From Miscanthus floridulus (lineage: Eukaryota > Streptophyta > Magnoliopsida > Poales > Poaceae), in contig NC_089587.1 in the NCBI RefSeq assembly GCF_019320115.1, positions 81,756,162 through 81,820,161 on the forward strand: a stretch of 64,000 nt of DNA, in the 5' to 3' direction. The first letter of the stretch is position 1; the number at the start of each line of letters is the position of its first letter. A model generated the notes under the pieces. It saw only the letters and a program-made list of their open reading frames with translations. It was not told the DNA's origin and did not search any database. The translations under genes and the position numbers were made by a program. Shown here in pieces: positions 49,470 through 59,371 of the stretch.

Positions 49470-51282
49470 GTTTTACATGGCTCTCAGCATGTGAGATGCA
49501 TTTTTCAGTATATCTCCTGTTAGTCAAAGTATGTGCTATTTCACCTATTGACCACTCAAAGTCATCTTTATTCTTTATATTAGGTAGTCAATCCATCTAT
49601 CAAGGATAGCCATTGCCAGGCGATATTCAAACCCAACTCCGCTTTCATCAACTGGCCAAAAAAGGGCTGGCATGCCCGAAACATCTTCAGCAACAACAGT
49701 TGCTTCTGGCAAAAGTTTGTGCATTAAATGGAATGCGAGCATCATGTAAACAACTGCATCCACATCTGTCCAAATTGAAATACTCCTGGTAATTTCCCGT
49801 AAACCCTACATTGATACCATGGTGATGATACAACATTGATTTAACTCCATCAAATTGGAAGCCATCAAACATGAATTCATCCAGCCTCAGGTTAGAAACA
49901 AGAAACCTCAATACCTCCCGGTTAGCATAGTTGAACAGCCGACTGTCCCAAAGTTTAAACCATCTGTGACATTATTACTTGCATGCCTGTGGACAACATC
50001 CATCAGAACTCGCAAACCCAAACTTTGTGCCTTATCAATAAGATATTTGAGGTCCTCTGGTGTGCCCGGTCTACTGCTAACAGCAAACTGACTTGTCACA
50101 TGGTACCCAAAAGAAGCATAATAAGAATGTTCCATAACTGCCATCAACTGAACTTTGTTGTAGTTATTTTCTCGTATGTGTGGCAACACATTGTCTGCAA
50201 ATTCCCAAACACCAAATTTATCCTTCTCCATCTTGTGGCTCACACCATTCCAGTCATTGAGGTCACCAATAAGCTCTGCCTCTATACATCCATAAGTAAA
50301 AAAAACTCAAGTTAAATGCACCAACTATGTTTTGTCATAAGAATAAAATAGCATTAAGTAATCACAACAAGAAGAAAAGAGAGAAAAAAAATAAGATTTT
50401 TAGTCTCCTCAGCCAAGACATGACAGTCTTGGACAAGAGTGAAGTATCCAAACTGTTTTGTATTCCTAAACATTGATTAATCTCATGTGTTTTAGCTTTT
50501 CTTTGTTTTTAAATCTAGTTACTATCTCCTTCAGTACATTATGTTTGCATGACAACATTAGAACTTACTGCACAGCAGGTGCCCATTCATGATATACAAT
50601 CCATCCTCATTTGCATTGATCCCAAATTTGAAATAACCTGAAAAACATATAAAATCCACAATGATTTTGATGATGCTGATAAGGTGATATTTTGCGGCAT
50701 AGGCAGGAGCTATAAATATTAGCATTTGAATGTATGAAGCATAAACTTTAGAAAATTCTTCAAGACTTCCCTCATTTTCCTCAATGGAGCCTTTCTGGTC
50801 CAGGAATCTTTTTATCCGGTAGCTGAAATGGCCCTTGAATTTGTCCAGCTTGGGGTCCAGGTCGTATATGGGAAGATGGTCGACATCGCCTTTGGCGGTT
50901 GCCATAGTTTTATCTTGTTGCACAGTCGCTGAGTAGTGTTGCTCTTGACCGTGCAAAGTGCGTTAAAGCCAGATTCAGAATTACACGAGCAATAGAAGCT
51001 AATAACATGTGACGATGTAGTAAGGCTAATTACTTGTTGCAGCAACCACAGAATTTAGCAGTTTATTGTAGCTATTTATTATTATGTGATAAATGATTAG
51101 AATGGCAGAAGAAAACCAACCACCAAAAATTTAAACGACTTTAATTGGAATCTGAGAACCGCTTGACTTGATTCCATAACAACGTATTCGAATCAGGGAA
51201 AAAGATCTATATACCTTCCGCGCTCCTGACCAGAGTCTTGCACTGGACAGACAGCACACTCAGGCACACAATGACGCCACCC
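49470..51282 (-). pseudogene. SBE1: starch branching enzyme I fragment (captured, degraded)
   Basis: Minus-strand exons spell the N-terminal half of plastid starch branching enzyme I: LSVLSVQCK (about 51270-51217, end of transit peptide), DKTMATAKGDVDHLPIYDL with KRFLDQKGSIEENEGSLEEF (50910-50745), YFKFGINANEDG (50635), [10 protein letters not shown] joined to [10 protein letters not shown] (50285-50215), EFADNVLPH...[23 protein letters not shown] (50010), [13 protein letters not shown] (49885), [20 protein letters not shown] and WSIGEIAHTLTNRRYTEKC down to 49470. The enzyme makes alpha-1,6 branches in amylopectin. This copy cannot: internal segments are missing at FGVW|EFADN and at TDGLN|KLWDSR, frames shift near 50600, 49770 and 49580, and everything C-terminal is absent. 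Confidence 0.85.
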
Positions 51283-51399
51283 TGCGAAACAATAAACCAA
51301 CAACCATCAGTACAGAAAAAGAAAAAGGACTAATGTAATTCCAAAACCCGTTTACCTGACTAACATCACAAAAATAGACCAAGAGCTCTCAGTATTTCT

Positions 51400-52080
51400 A
51401 GGAACCCTTGAACAGTTGTTTATTGCGAAGAACCACTTCGATCTGTAATCGACAAATTTGTAAATACTTAACCACAGCAGGATAGGAGAAAGTCATCATG
51501 AAAAACACAAGGAACTGATGTGCTATTTGACCTTAATGTCGTCATGCCCATAGACCTCAAACTGAGTGTGAGGTTTCCTAACCAGAATAGCAGAAGTTAG
51601 TATCCACGTTTTTTTGCTCACATGATCAACCACTGTCCCTGAGCAACACATACGCCATCCATCTGTGCAAGAATATTCAATTTAAAATAATATGATTAGT
51701 AACAACAACTGAATGCAAGTGCCCAGTAACAAAAATTATCAGTAGTAGCGGCAAGGGCAACGATGGATCCGCATACACCAAGCACTGTTTTTCAAAGTTT
51801 TTCTGGTCATCTTCATTGAAGTTCACTACCCTTTCAGAAGAAAAAAAAAAAGATTGACGGAGACAGATGTTCAACGAACCTGCAGCTTCGCCTTTGCTTT
51901 CGATTTCCGCGCCGTGTGTTCTTCATCGCGCCCTGCGGCGTCGATGGCGCAGGGTTGGGTTTAGGGTTGGCGTTGCGTGGATGGGGACGGGCGGGGTACC
52001 GTGGGAGAGGCGGCGCAGAGAGAGTCGCAGAAGGGGAGGGCACAGTGGCTAGGAGCGGTGGAGACCGAAACCCCAAACCC
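51400..52080 (-). pseudogene. trypsin/Do-like protease gene fragment (captured)
   Basis: Minus strand: a first exon with ATG at 51930-51928 (MKNTRRGNRKQRRSC, donor gttcg), a middle part with EDDQKNFEKQCLVYADPS (about 51815-51760), exon 51662-51532 (CCSGTVVDHVSKKTWILTSA, then LVRKPHTQFEVYGHDDIK) and exon start 51442 (IEVVLRNKQLFKG, then TAG). The SGTVV...WILTSA pattern resembles the first strands of trypsin-like Do/DegP-type domains of a grass-expanded family, but the catalytic His after TSA is not there. Family assignment is tentative. It lies directly upstream of the SBEI fragment, so a transcript from its promoter would be chimeric. Confidence 0.45.
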
Positions 52081-52254
52081 TGCCTGGCCTGGGTACGGGC
52101 GGGCGGGTAGCGCTGGGTACGCGTGGGCGGGTATATAGAGTCACCGGTGAAAAAGATTGAGGGAAAGGAGACGCTCCAAGAAGAGAAACACGCGTAAACA
52201 TTTATAAATTTTTCGGCTGGATCCGCTTGTCAGATTAACGTGGGAGATTTACAC

Positions 52255-52368
52255 CCTGTTCGTTTGCTCGTAAATGATCGTAAATTTCCAGTCAGGAATA
52301 GTGTTTTTCTCTCACACCAAACTAGCCAGCAGTAAATAATCCACGATCGTTTACGGCCTCCGAACAGG
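52255..52368. mobile_element. short inverted-repeat element nested in the Helitron, CCTGTTCG family
   Basis: cctgttcgtttgctcgtaaa and tttacggcctccgaacagg are inverted about 114 bp apart, with tttttctctcac in the middle as in the other copies. Confidence 0.6.
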
Positions 52369-52484
52369 CTGTTAGATGCGTTGAATGTGACTTTAAAGTA
52401 GATTTAACGGGCAAATATTAAGGTGGGTAGGAAATCTTAGGGTGAGAGACTCTTTTCAATTCCTTTTCTCTTTTACAGTATAGA

Positions 52485-55310
52485 TGGATAGATATGTTTT
52501 TTTTTATTCAGAGCTAAACGGTTCTATAAAGTGATTCTAATTCATCACCTAAAACAATTTTGGTAAAAATCTAGATCCCTACAGACAAACCCACTTGCTT
52601 TAGGATTTTGTTATCCTAATAATAGCTAGTTTTCGTCCATTCCTCCGCTCCAGTTAAGCAAAGCAGCTCCTCTGGAGTCTGGACAGAAATTGTTGTGATC
52701 TTGTTCCATTTGATGCAACAGCGCTAAGCATCTCCCAGTCAAAAAAGGAACAAATAAATGCCACATATAAAAAATCACATTTTGAGATCTATTCAAATTC
52801 AACACTCCGTGACCACAGCACAAAAGGAGATCCAGAAACATCTTCATAAAACCACATGGTTATGTAAATATGGGCAGACATAACAAAACCGAACAAATAT
52901 TAGATGAGTTTATAGCTCGAACGCAACAACTGCACCAACCAACTTTCCGCCATGAAATCAGTGGAGCATGATTGCCTGCCTTGGTCCTGAATTCTCACCT
53001 TCTCCACCACAAAACTTTATAACCAGGAAGCAGTGCCCATCAGTTATCTCAGGATGGATAAACCTCAAGAATGTCAACCATTTGTCCATTACCAACAGAG
53101 GAAGGATGAACAAAGGACAGTCGTAGTAAAGACTGGTTTATCATCACCCTACAAGGCTACAGCAGAAATAGTACAGTCTTTAACAACGACATTGCAAGAG
53201 CATCGGTCCCGAATTACACATAAAATAGATCCGTATGTCTTTGGGAAACTCATTTAACATAGCATACAATAAGAGGCAACAACTATCATCCAGGGAAGTC
53301 CTCCGCACAGCTGAACAGGTTCCAACCAAACATTCCTGCAAATGAGAAGAAAGCATTAGGCCAATTGGCAAAAGCCGCATCAAAGTATATGCAGTAGTAA
53401 CACTTAGAGACAAGGTATACAAGTAAGAGCAAGCATACTGTGACTTCACATGGTGGAAAAGAACTCCGGATGGGAAATGCAAGAACTGATAATAGCAAGC
53501 ACACTCCAGATACTATCTAAAAACTTATAACAAGGAATATGGCACTGGCCCCATAACCATACTATTTCTATGTTTCTTAGAAACTTTAATGCATCCTCCT
53601 TAAGAAATAATCAAAGCTCCAAAGGTCAGCAGCTCAATAAAATATGGAACTACAACCGTTGGACTATCTTGCTTGAACTTTGCACTCAAGAACAATAAAT
53701 ATTTGACATGTACCAAAAAAAATAATAATAAAAAGGATAGTCCATGAGCACATATTCCCAGACAGCCAAGAGTGGTGGAGTGGTAGTGGCATGGCAAAAT
53801 ACAGGTTAGATTCAGAGAAAGAAGTCACAGAACATAAGCCTTCAACTACTGGTGGGGGAATTTAAAAAAAAAGGAAAAACAAAGTACCAGTCAAGTATAA
53901 TTGAACTTAGTCCTTATTAATGGAAACCAAAATTAAAAAAAAAATAGCATTATCTGTCAGTACTTACAAGGAAAAGTTAGTGTTGTCAGACTCCATGCAA
54001 GAAAAAGCTAACAGCTAAGCCATGAGAACTGAGAGAAGACTAACACAGCCTGAATGCAAGAATAGAATAGTATACAGCAAAAATAGGATCATGGATATGC
54101 TCTGCTAGTTTGAAGGGGCTACAAAGTGATATTACCAACACAAACATGATCATGATTGGTAGGCTCCAAATTGCAAGTAACAAAAGAATGCTAGATTGAT
54201 TGATGATAATTTCTGGAGCAAGAAAAGTAAGATACTTATGAATGTCCACAATAAAAGGGGCATACCCAGTGCAGAGAGCTCCCGCTCTGTGCGGGGTCTG
54301 GGGAAGGGTGTCAGTGGCAAGCCTTACCCTCGCCTGTGCAATGCGAGGAGACCGCGACTCGAACCCGGGACCTTCCGGTCACAGGCGGTAAGACTCTACC
54401 GCTTATGAATGTCCACAATGATCTAGGTAATTTGATCCCCCCAGGTATCCTTAGAAGTAAACAAAAATAAAACTTTTTCCTCAACGCCGTGTATACTTGT
54501 GTGAAAATACAAGTCAATTAACCATGCTTATTGAAAAAGATAAACACTATAGAGCAGCCAGTAGACTGGCAGAAATGAACTGTAACAAATATTTCAACTA
54601 ACCCTTGTGTTCTTATGGAACCAACGGTCCCTCATTTTCAAGGCCATGGTCCTACTGTCAGTTCAATATATTGTAGCAAACAAGTGTTAATTTGACATAG
54701 CAACCTTTCTATGAGTAAATGTTAAATGCAATGCTCCCAGTTCCAATCAATAATGTATACAAAGCCTAAATAGGTGGAGCCACTGCTCCTTACAAGGAAT
54801 TGCAATGTACAACAAAGTCATCATTACAAATTCATTTTTCCTAAATACATATTGAAAACCAAGATGACTACAAGGAGACGTGAGCTATAGTAGCAAAATT
54901 TTACATTCCATGGTACTAGACAAGGACTCTGTGTTACAATTATTGCCTTAAACAATGCCATGTAGCTACAAAAGATCACAACAGGGAGAAAACAACAACT
55001 TTGTGTACATAACAAGTTACAAGAAGTGTAATGATACAAAAATACTGTTACATGATGTTAGCAGCATGTGACTACCAAACAGTACAATTAAAAAAAGGGG
55101 GTTACAGTTGAAAAAACAAACAGGGGATCAGATTAAGCTTCACTTACATCTCACATTCTTGCTACAACACATCGCCGGAGACACAAGATATTAGAACCAC
55201 CACAGCCAGAACCAGTAAGAAGATGCTAGCTGTTAACCACGCCAGTGTGCAAGTAAGACTCGGCTCTGGATCATCGCCGGCCTCTACATTAGTAGTTCAC
55301 CCAGCTATGA
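52485..55310 (-). other. 3' region of CPSF6-like gene 2 (UTR and introns) with a SINE
   Basis: No coding frame is recognised. Segments shared with gene 1's 3' region include tttgtccattaccaacagagg (53082) and acaactatcatccagggaag (53279-53298). On the minus strand a terminal exon may start after tcatttgcag at about 53336. The SINE at 54253-54401 lies in this region. Confidence 0.45.
54253..54401 (-). mobile_element. Au-type tRNA-derived SINE, 5'-truncated
   Basis: The minus strand has a pol III B-box ggttcgagtc in ccgggttcgagtcgcggtct, then the Au-SINE body (gcaatgcgag reversed context, accctTCCCCAGACCCC) and ends in TTTT. An 18-bp direct repeat, cttatgaatgtccacaat, flanks it exactly (54235-54252 and 54402-54419). 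The element begins within the tRNA-like head, so the A-box half is missing. It resembles a tRNA but is not a tRNA gene. Confidence 0.85.
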
Positions 55311-57113
55311 CTACTGAGGTGTCATCCGCCTGCGCTTAGAGTGGTCAGCCTCCCTTGACCTGCTGCGTATCCCAGATGACCTCCCCCTGTCCCAGCCCTC
55401 ATTACGTTCTGAATCACGATCCCTGTGCCTGTGATAATCGCCATAGCGATCTCTGTCATCCCTATGACTCTCCCTCTCCCTCTCCCTCTCCCTCTCTCTC
55501 TCCCTATCTCTGTCCCTCTCCCTGTCTCGGTCTCGGTCTCTTTCCCTATCACGGTCTCTTTCCCTGTCTCTGTCATAGTCACGATTCCTCTCTCGGTCCA
55601 TGTCACGCTCATCCCGGTGCCTCCTCTCTGGCCACTCCTGTGCAGGAGGCGCATCCTTCTCCCTTTCACGCCTCCTCTCTGGTGCACCAGACCACTCCCT
55701 CTCTGGTGGCCTCTCTTTTCCATGGCTCCCTCCTTCTCCATACTGCTGATCAGAAGCTGTGTCATCCCCGTAACTTGATTGTTCCTCCCCACCCCAGGCT
55801 CCCATGTTGGGATCAGGCCACATTCCACCAGCACCCATTCCGCCCCGACCAAAGAAAGCTGGGTTAACATGTGGAGCAACAACCGGCGGGAATGGCTGCA
55901 TCAGCCCAGGGAATGGCATAGCCCCTGGTCCACCAGGAAAACCGCCAAATCCACCACCCATCCTTCCCATAGCGCCGTAACCAGCAGGATCAAAACCCTG
56001 CCCCAGCATTCCACCCGGCGGCATCATTGGTGGTGGCGGTGCAACCATCCCTCCATTCCCCATTATCCCACGGCCGCCACCAGCTGGGCCCATCCTATTC
56101 CTCATATTACCAACAGGGCCTCTATTCCCCATGCCTCCGCCACCTCTTCCCCAATTTCCACCGCCTCCACCTGCTCCACCACCAGCACCAGGTCCAACAG
56201 CTCCTCCACGGCCACCACCATAATTACCACCCACCTGTGGCCCTGCGGCACCACCGCCCCCTCTACCACCCTTCGGCTGCATATTCGATGTCTGCGCAGC
56301 CATGGCCTGCTGGTTCTTCACCTGCGCCTCGCCCATGCGACGAACGGAGTTCGGTGTGGCGAATGCCACAATACATGGACGGCCATAAAAGGCGTGCCCG
56401 TTCATGCCCTCCTTGCAGGCAGCAGCTGCACCAGGGTCATAGAAATCGACCTGGCAGTAGCCCTTGGACTTGCCACTGGCTTTCTCGTCGAAGAACCTCA
56501 CCTCCTTGACCGGACCATACTTGCTGAGCTCAGATTCCAGATCCGCGTCCGTCGTCCACCAGTGGAGTTCCCCCACGAACAGCGTCGTGCCGCCAGGGCC
56601 GTCACCCCCACCAGCAGGGCCACCGTTCCCGACCACGATGGGGCCGCCGGCGAAGTTCCCTCCAGGGCGGTTGATCCCATCTCCTTGCTGAATCTGGTGG
56701 TGCTGAGGCGGCGGCGGCGCGGGCGCGGCCGGCGGCTGAGGCGGCGGAGGGAGGTTGTTCTGGGCGGGAGGTATGCCAGGAGAAGGGACGGCCACCCCTG
56801 GGATGCGTACCTGCTGCTGCGGCGGTGGGACCTGCGGCGGCGGTGGCGGGAGGGCGTGGGCCGGCGGATGCAGCTGCTGCTGCGGTGGCTGCTGGGGCGG
56901 CGGAGGGAGCTGTTGCTGCTGCGGCGGAGGGGCCTGCTGATTCGGAGGCGGCGGCGGCGGCGCCTGGTGTGAGGCGTGGAGGAAGCCGTCCCCGACGTTG
57001 ACGTCATTGTAGAGGTCGTCGAAGTCGTCGTCGTCGCCGTAGTACTGGTCGACGTCCTGGACCGCGGAGATGGCCTCGTTGCGGTGGAACGCCGGGTCGC
57101 CGTCGGGGTCCAT
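55311..57113 (-). CDS. CPSF6/CFIm68-like RRM protein, copy 2
   Basis: A 600-aa intronless frame has the same architecture as 46543-48312: MDPDGDPAFHRNEAISAVQ start, acidic block, Pro/Gln linker, RRM at about 176-255 (RNP2 LFVGEL 178-183, RNP1 KGYCQVDF 217-224), Gly-rich and Met/Pro-rich regions, RD/RE tail, end RRRMTPQ. The predicted role is the same: large subunit of cleavage factor Im in poly(A) site selection. Its tail carries an extra RD and RE tract (about 55475-55560) that copy 1 lacks, produced by a CT-rich microsatellite. A telo-box-like AAAACCCTAACCCTAGG (57149-57133) precedes the ATG; no TATA was seen. The two copies are about 7 kb apart on the same strand and separated by the Helitron. 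Confidence 0.88.
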   Translation of the reverse strand: MDPDGDPAFHRNEAISAVQDVDQYYGDDDDFDDLYNDVNVGDGFLHASHQAPPPPPPNQQAPPPQQQQLPPPPQQPPQQQLHPPAHALPPPPPQVPPPQQQVRIPGVAVPSPGIPPAQNNLPPPPQPPAAPAPPPPQHHQIQQGDGINRPGGNFAGGPIVVGNGGPAGGGDGPGGTTLFVGELHWWTTDADLESELSKYGPVKEVRFFDEKASGKSKGYCQVDFYDPGAAAACKEGMNGHAFYGRPCIVAFATPNSVRRMGEAQVKNQQAMAAQTSNMQPKGGRGGGGAAGPQVGGNYGGGRGGAVGPGAGGGAGGGGGNWGRGGGGMGNRGPVGNMRNRMGPAGGGRGIMGNGGMVAPPPPMMPPGGMLGQGFDPAGYGAMGRMGGGFGGFPGGPGAMPFPGLMQPFPPVVAPHVNPAFFGRGGMGAGGMWPDPNMGAWGGEEQSSYGDDTASDQQYGEGGSHGKERPPEREWSGAPERRREREKDAPPAQEWPERRHRDERDMDRERNRDYDRDRERDRDRERDRDRDRERDRDRERERERERERESHRDDRDRYGDYHRHRDRDSERNEGWDRGRSSGIRSRSREADHSKRRRMTPQ

Positions 57114-57648
57114 GGCGGCGGCCGGGCGGTGTCCTAGGGTTAGGGTTTTCCGGATCCGAGTGGGCGGAGGGAGGCGGGCGGGCAGGTGCAGGTGGAGCTG
57201 GGGTTGAAGTTGACACTCTTGGCGCGGGCGCTGTGGAGGGGGGGCCCTGCTGTCGGTGACTGGTGAGGAGGAAGGTGTAAGAATGTTCGTTTGATAGTGG
57301 GCTTCTATCCAATGGGCCGTAACGTGATGTGGGCTTATGACGAGTCTGTCAAGCCCAGTAGAACTACGCTTGTGTCAATCTACTACACTCGGAAATGGTA
57401 GGCGCTGTTCAGTTTCAACGTCTTAAACGGTAATGCAATGGGATCATATCACGGCGCTAAAGGTTCCATGTAACGGAAACAATTGATTTGCTTGTTTCCG
57501 TGAGTGCGCAAGGGAGCGGGGTGACTGGATCCGTTAGCGCTAGGTGGCGACTGGTATCTGCATTCCATATACCCGTAATGGTTCACGATGTTATCCATTA
57601 CTACTAACCAGTAACTAGGTGATCCAAGCAAAGAAGCGTAATCAGATA

Positions 57649-58439
57649 TCTCTACTATAATAGATCAAAAAAAAATATATTAGGTATCAAGAAAAACATC
57701 CCTCACTGAGAGGCTCCATCCATATTTCTTCTCTATCTCTACAACTAAAACATACGAATTGTCAACATCTACCCGACAGGACCAAAACACTCATGCGATC
57801 CATATTCGGCAGGCAAATAATCACCGCATCTCATGCGATCCATATCCGACAGGCAAATAATCACCGCATAGAGACACTGGAAGGCAAGTAAATAAAATGG
57901 AATAAAACTCACGGAATCACCGGCAGTCAAATAATCACCGCATGGAGACACTGGAAGGCAAGTAAATAAAATGGAATAAAACGGAAATAGAATTATGGGA
58001 AGTGAAAGGAATTTATTGGAATATCACCACGCAATGATCATGATCGTGATCCAAATCTCGTTCGTCGTCCTTCGCGTTGCGTGTTGACAACAGATATTTT
58101 TCCCCAAAAATGAATTATTGACATGCCTCATGCGGGCTAGGATATTGTAAGTCCGAGTATACATGTTTTGACAATGCAGAGCATGAATAAATTCAACTCG
58201 ATGCCTAGCAATAAATTTTCAGCCTTTGAGGCAACTGTTGTTTGTCATAACTTTTAGACAACAAGCTCTAAGCCTAGCTTTTATTTCAGATTCATTACGA
58301 TAATGAATGTGTTTCTAGATATTATCATGGTATAATATACGTGAAAAATTGAATTGATATATTCTTGATTTTGACTTGGCTAACAAACATCTCATTTAAT
58401 TTATGTTGCACCCGTTGCAACGCACGGGCACTCATCTAG
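57649..58439 (+). mobile_element. small non-autonomous Helitron
   Basis: It begins TCTCTACTATAATAG after an A (57648) and ends CGTTGCAACGCACGGGCA...CTAG before a T (58440). A CCCGT/ACGGG hairpin lies ten bases before the end. Both termini fit the grass Helitron consensus. The 791-bp interior has no gene fragment that I recognise, but contains local tandem duplications at 57790-57983. Confidence 0.75.
57790..57983. repeat. tandem duplications inside the small Helitron
   Basis: A 40-bp unit starting ctcatgcgatccatat repeats at 57790-57829 and 57830-57869. A longer unit (caaataatcaccgcat, then gagacactggaaggcaag) repeats with a 74-bp period at 57854 and 57928. Confidence 0.8.
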
Positions 58440-58539
58440 TGTACCAAAGAAATCGTATCCAACAAGTTATCTCCATTAAAATTAAGGGCTAAACACATCT
58501 CTCAAATGTTCAACCTAATCCTATGGCCAGCATTGTTTG

Positions 58540-58643
58540 TATCAAATTAGGCTCAACAACACTCGGGTTTCAAACGCTCCTCTCCCACACCGCCCAACGC
58601 GCCACGCCCTCATCCCGCATCCACACCTCCTGGGTTCGATCCC
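58540..58643 (+). repeat. possible SINE split by an LTR element
   Basis: The segment ends tgggttcgatccc, a pol III B-box-like sequence. The LTR element at 58644-61751 is inserted right there with an ATCCC duplication. Removing it joins this segment to caccttctccatcttgatttttt at 61757. The arrangement suggests a tRNA-derived repeat, but no A-box was identified. Confidence 0.3.
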
Positions 58644-59023
58644 TGTTAACAAAAGATGCTCGGCAGTCCACCGAGAGGTATCCCACGATGGTAGATTTGT
58701 CGTAGAGGTGAGCGAGATCAATAGCGATATGGTAATACAAGCACCAAGACACAAGATTTAGACAGGTTCGGTCATCAATATGACGTAATACCTACATCCT
58801 GTGTTCTAATGTATTGCATTAAGATATCGAGTAGGGGACCCCTACATCTTCTTATATACTCTGGAGGGGTAGGGTTATAAGAAAAGTATCATATTTGGTA
58901 CTATACAATAGCTTACGGTGCACGCTGAGCAGCACCGTGCACGCTTTGATCTTGTGGGCCGGGCCACCTCTGATGGTGCGCTCCATGTCTTATCTTGTGG
59001 ATACCGGAGGCCATACCCCCACA
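58644..59023 (-). repeat. LTR (left, 3' in element orientation)
   Basis: 380 bp, starting TGTTAACAAAAG and ending CATACCCCCACA on the plus strand. About 90 percent identical to the right copy. Confidence 0.8.
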
Positions 59024-59371
59024 GCTAGTCCCCGAGCCTGACAGTAGGTGACATAGTCATGTGGTGCCAGGGTCAGAAAGTAGAAGACCAGCTGAGCAGG
59101 CAGCCAGTCCCCAAGTGTAGCCTCGAGATGAGAAAAGCACACATTCATCGTAAGGTGAAGTGTGCTCACTTAGTCCCCGAGCCTGCTGGAAGATAAAGAA
59201 TGAATCTTATAGCAGGGTCAAAGAAAAAGAAGTCTGAAAGCTTGCCAACGTCATCTGACATGCGCGTATCAAGACCCTAGACGTGTTGCCCAAGATCAAC
59301 ACCCTGATCCGAACAGTATGGAGCAGCTTGATAGCACACCGATGAGGCGTAGCAAGATCCGATCACCAAAG

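Larger units (their letters stand above)
49129..52484 (-). mobile_element. Helitron carrying captured gene fragments
   Basis: On the minus strand the element opens TCTATACTGTAAAAG right after an A (52485) and ends CTAG (49132-49129) followed by T (49128), the A|T insertion pattern of Helitrons. Just inside the 3' end is a GC-rich palindrome, CACGTGCCTGGGCACGTG, ten bases from CTAG. It resembles the grass Helitron 3' end CGT...GCACG...CTAG. The 3356-bp element encodes no RepHel, so it is non-autonomous. It carries fragments of two genes (49470-51282 and 51400-52080) with introns, both in the Helitron's own orientation. A short CCTGTTCG element is nested at 52255-52368. The 3' end is convincing; the 5' end rests on a short match. 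Confidence 0.7.

Noticed and set aside
49908..50243. Intact branching-enzyme gene on the minus strand
   Set aside because: Only part of SBEI is present, with internal deletions and shifted frames, inside Helitron borders.
54290..54401. tRNA gene suggested by the B-box-containing sequence
   Set aside because: The A-box half is missing, the body continues as an Au-type SINE, and an 18-bp target duplication flanks it.
55779..56972. Open frame of 397 residues on the plus strand opposite CPSF6-like gene 2 (also a 311-residue frame at 46608-47543 opposite gene 1)
   Set aside because: Composition follows the complement of the Gly/Pro/Arg repeats of the real minus-strand genes. The encoded proteins are low-complexity His/Ser/Thr/Pro strings with no family resemblance.
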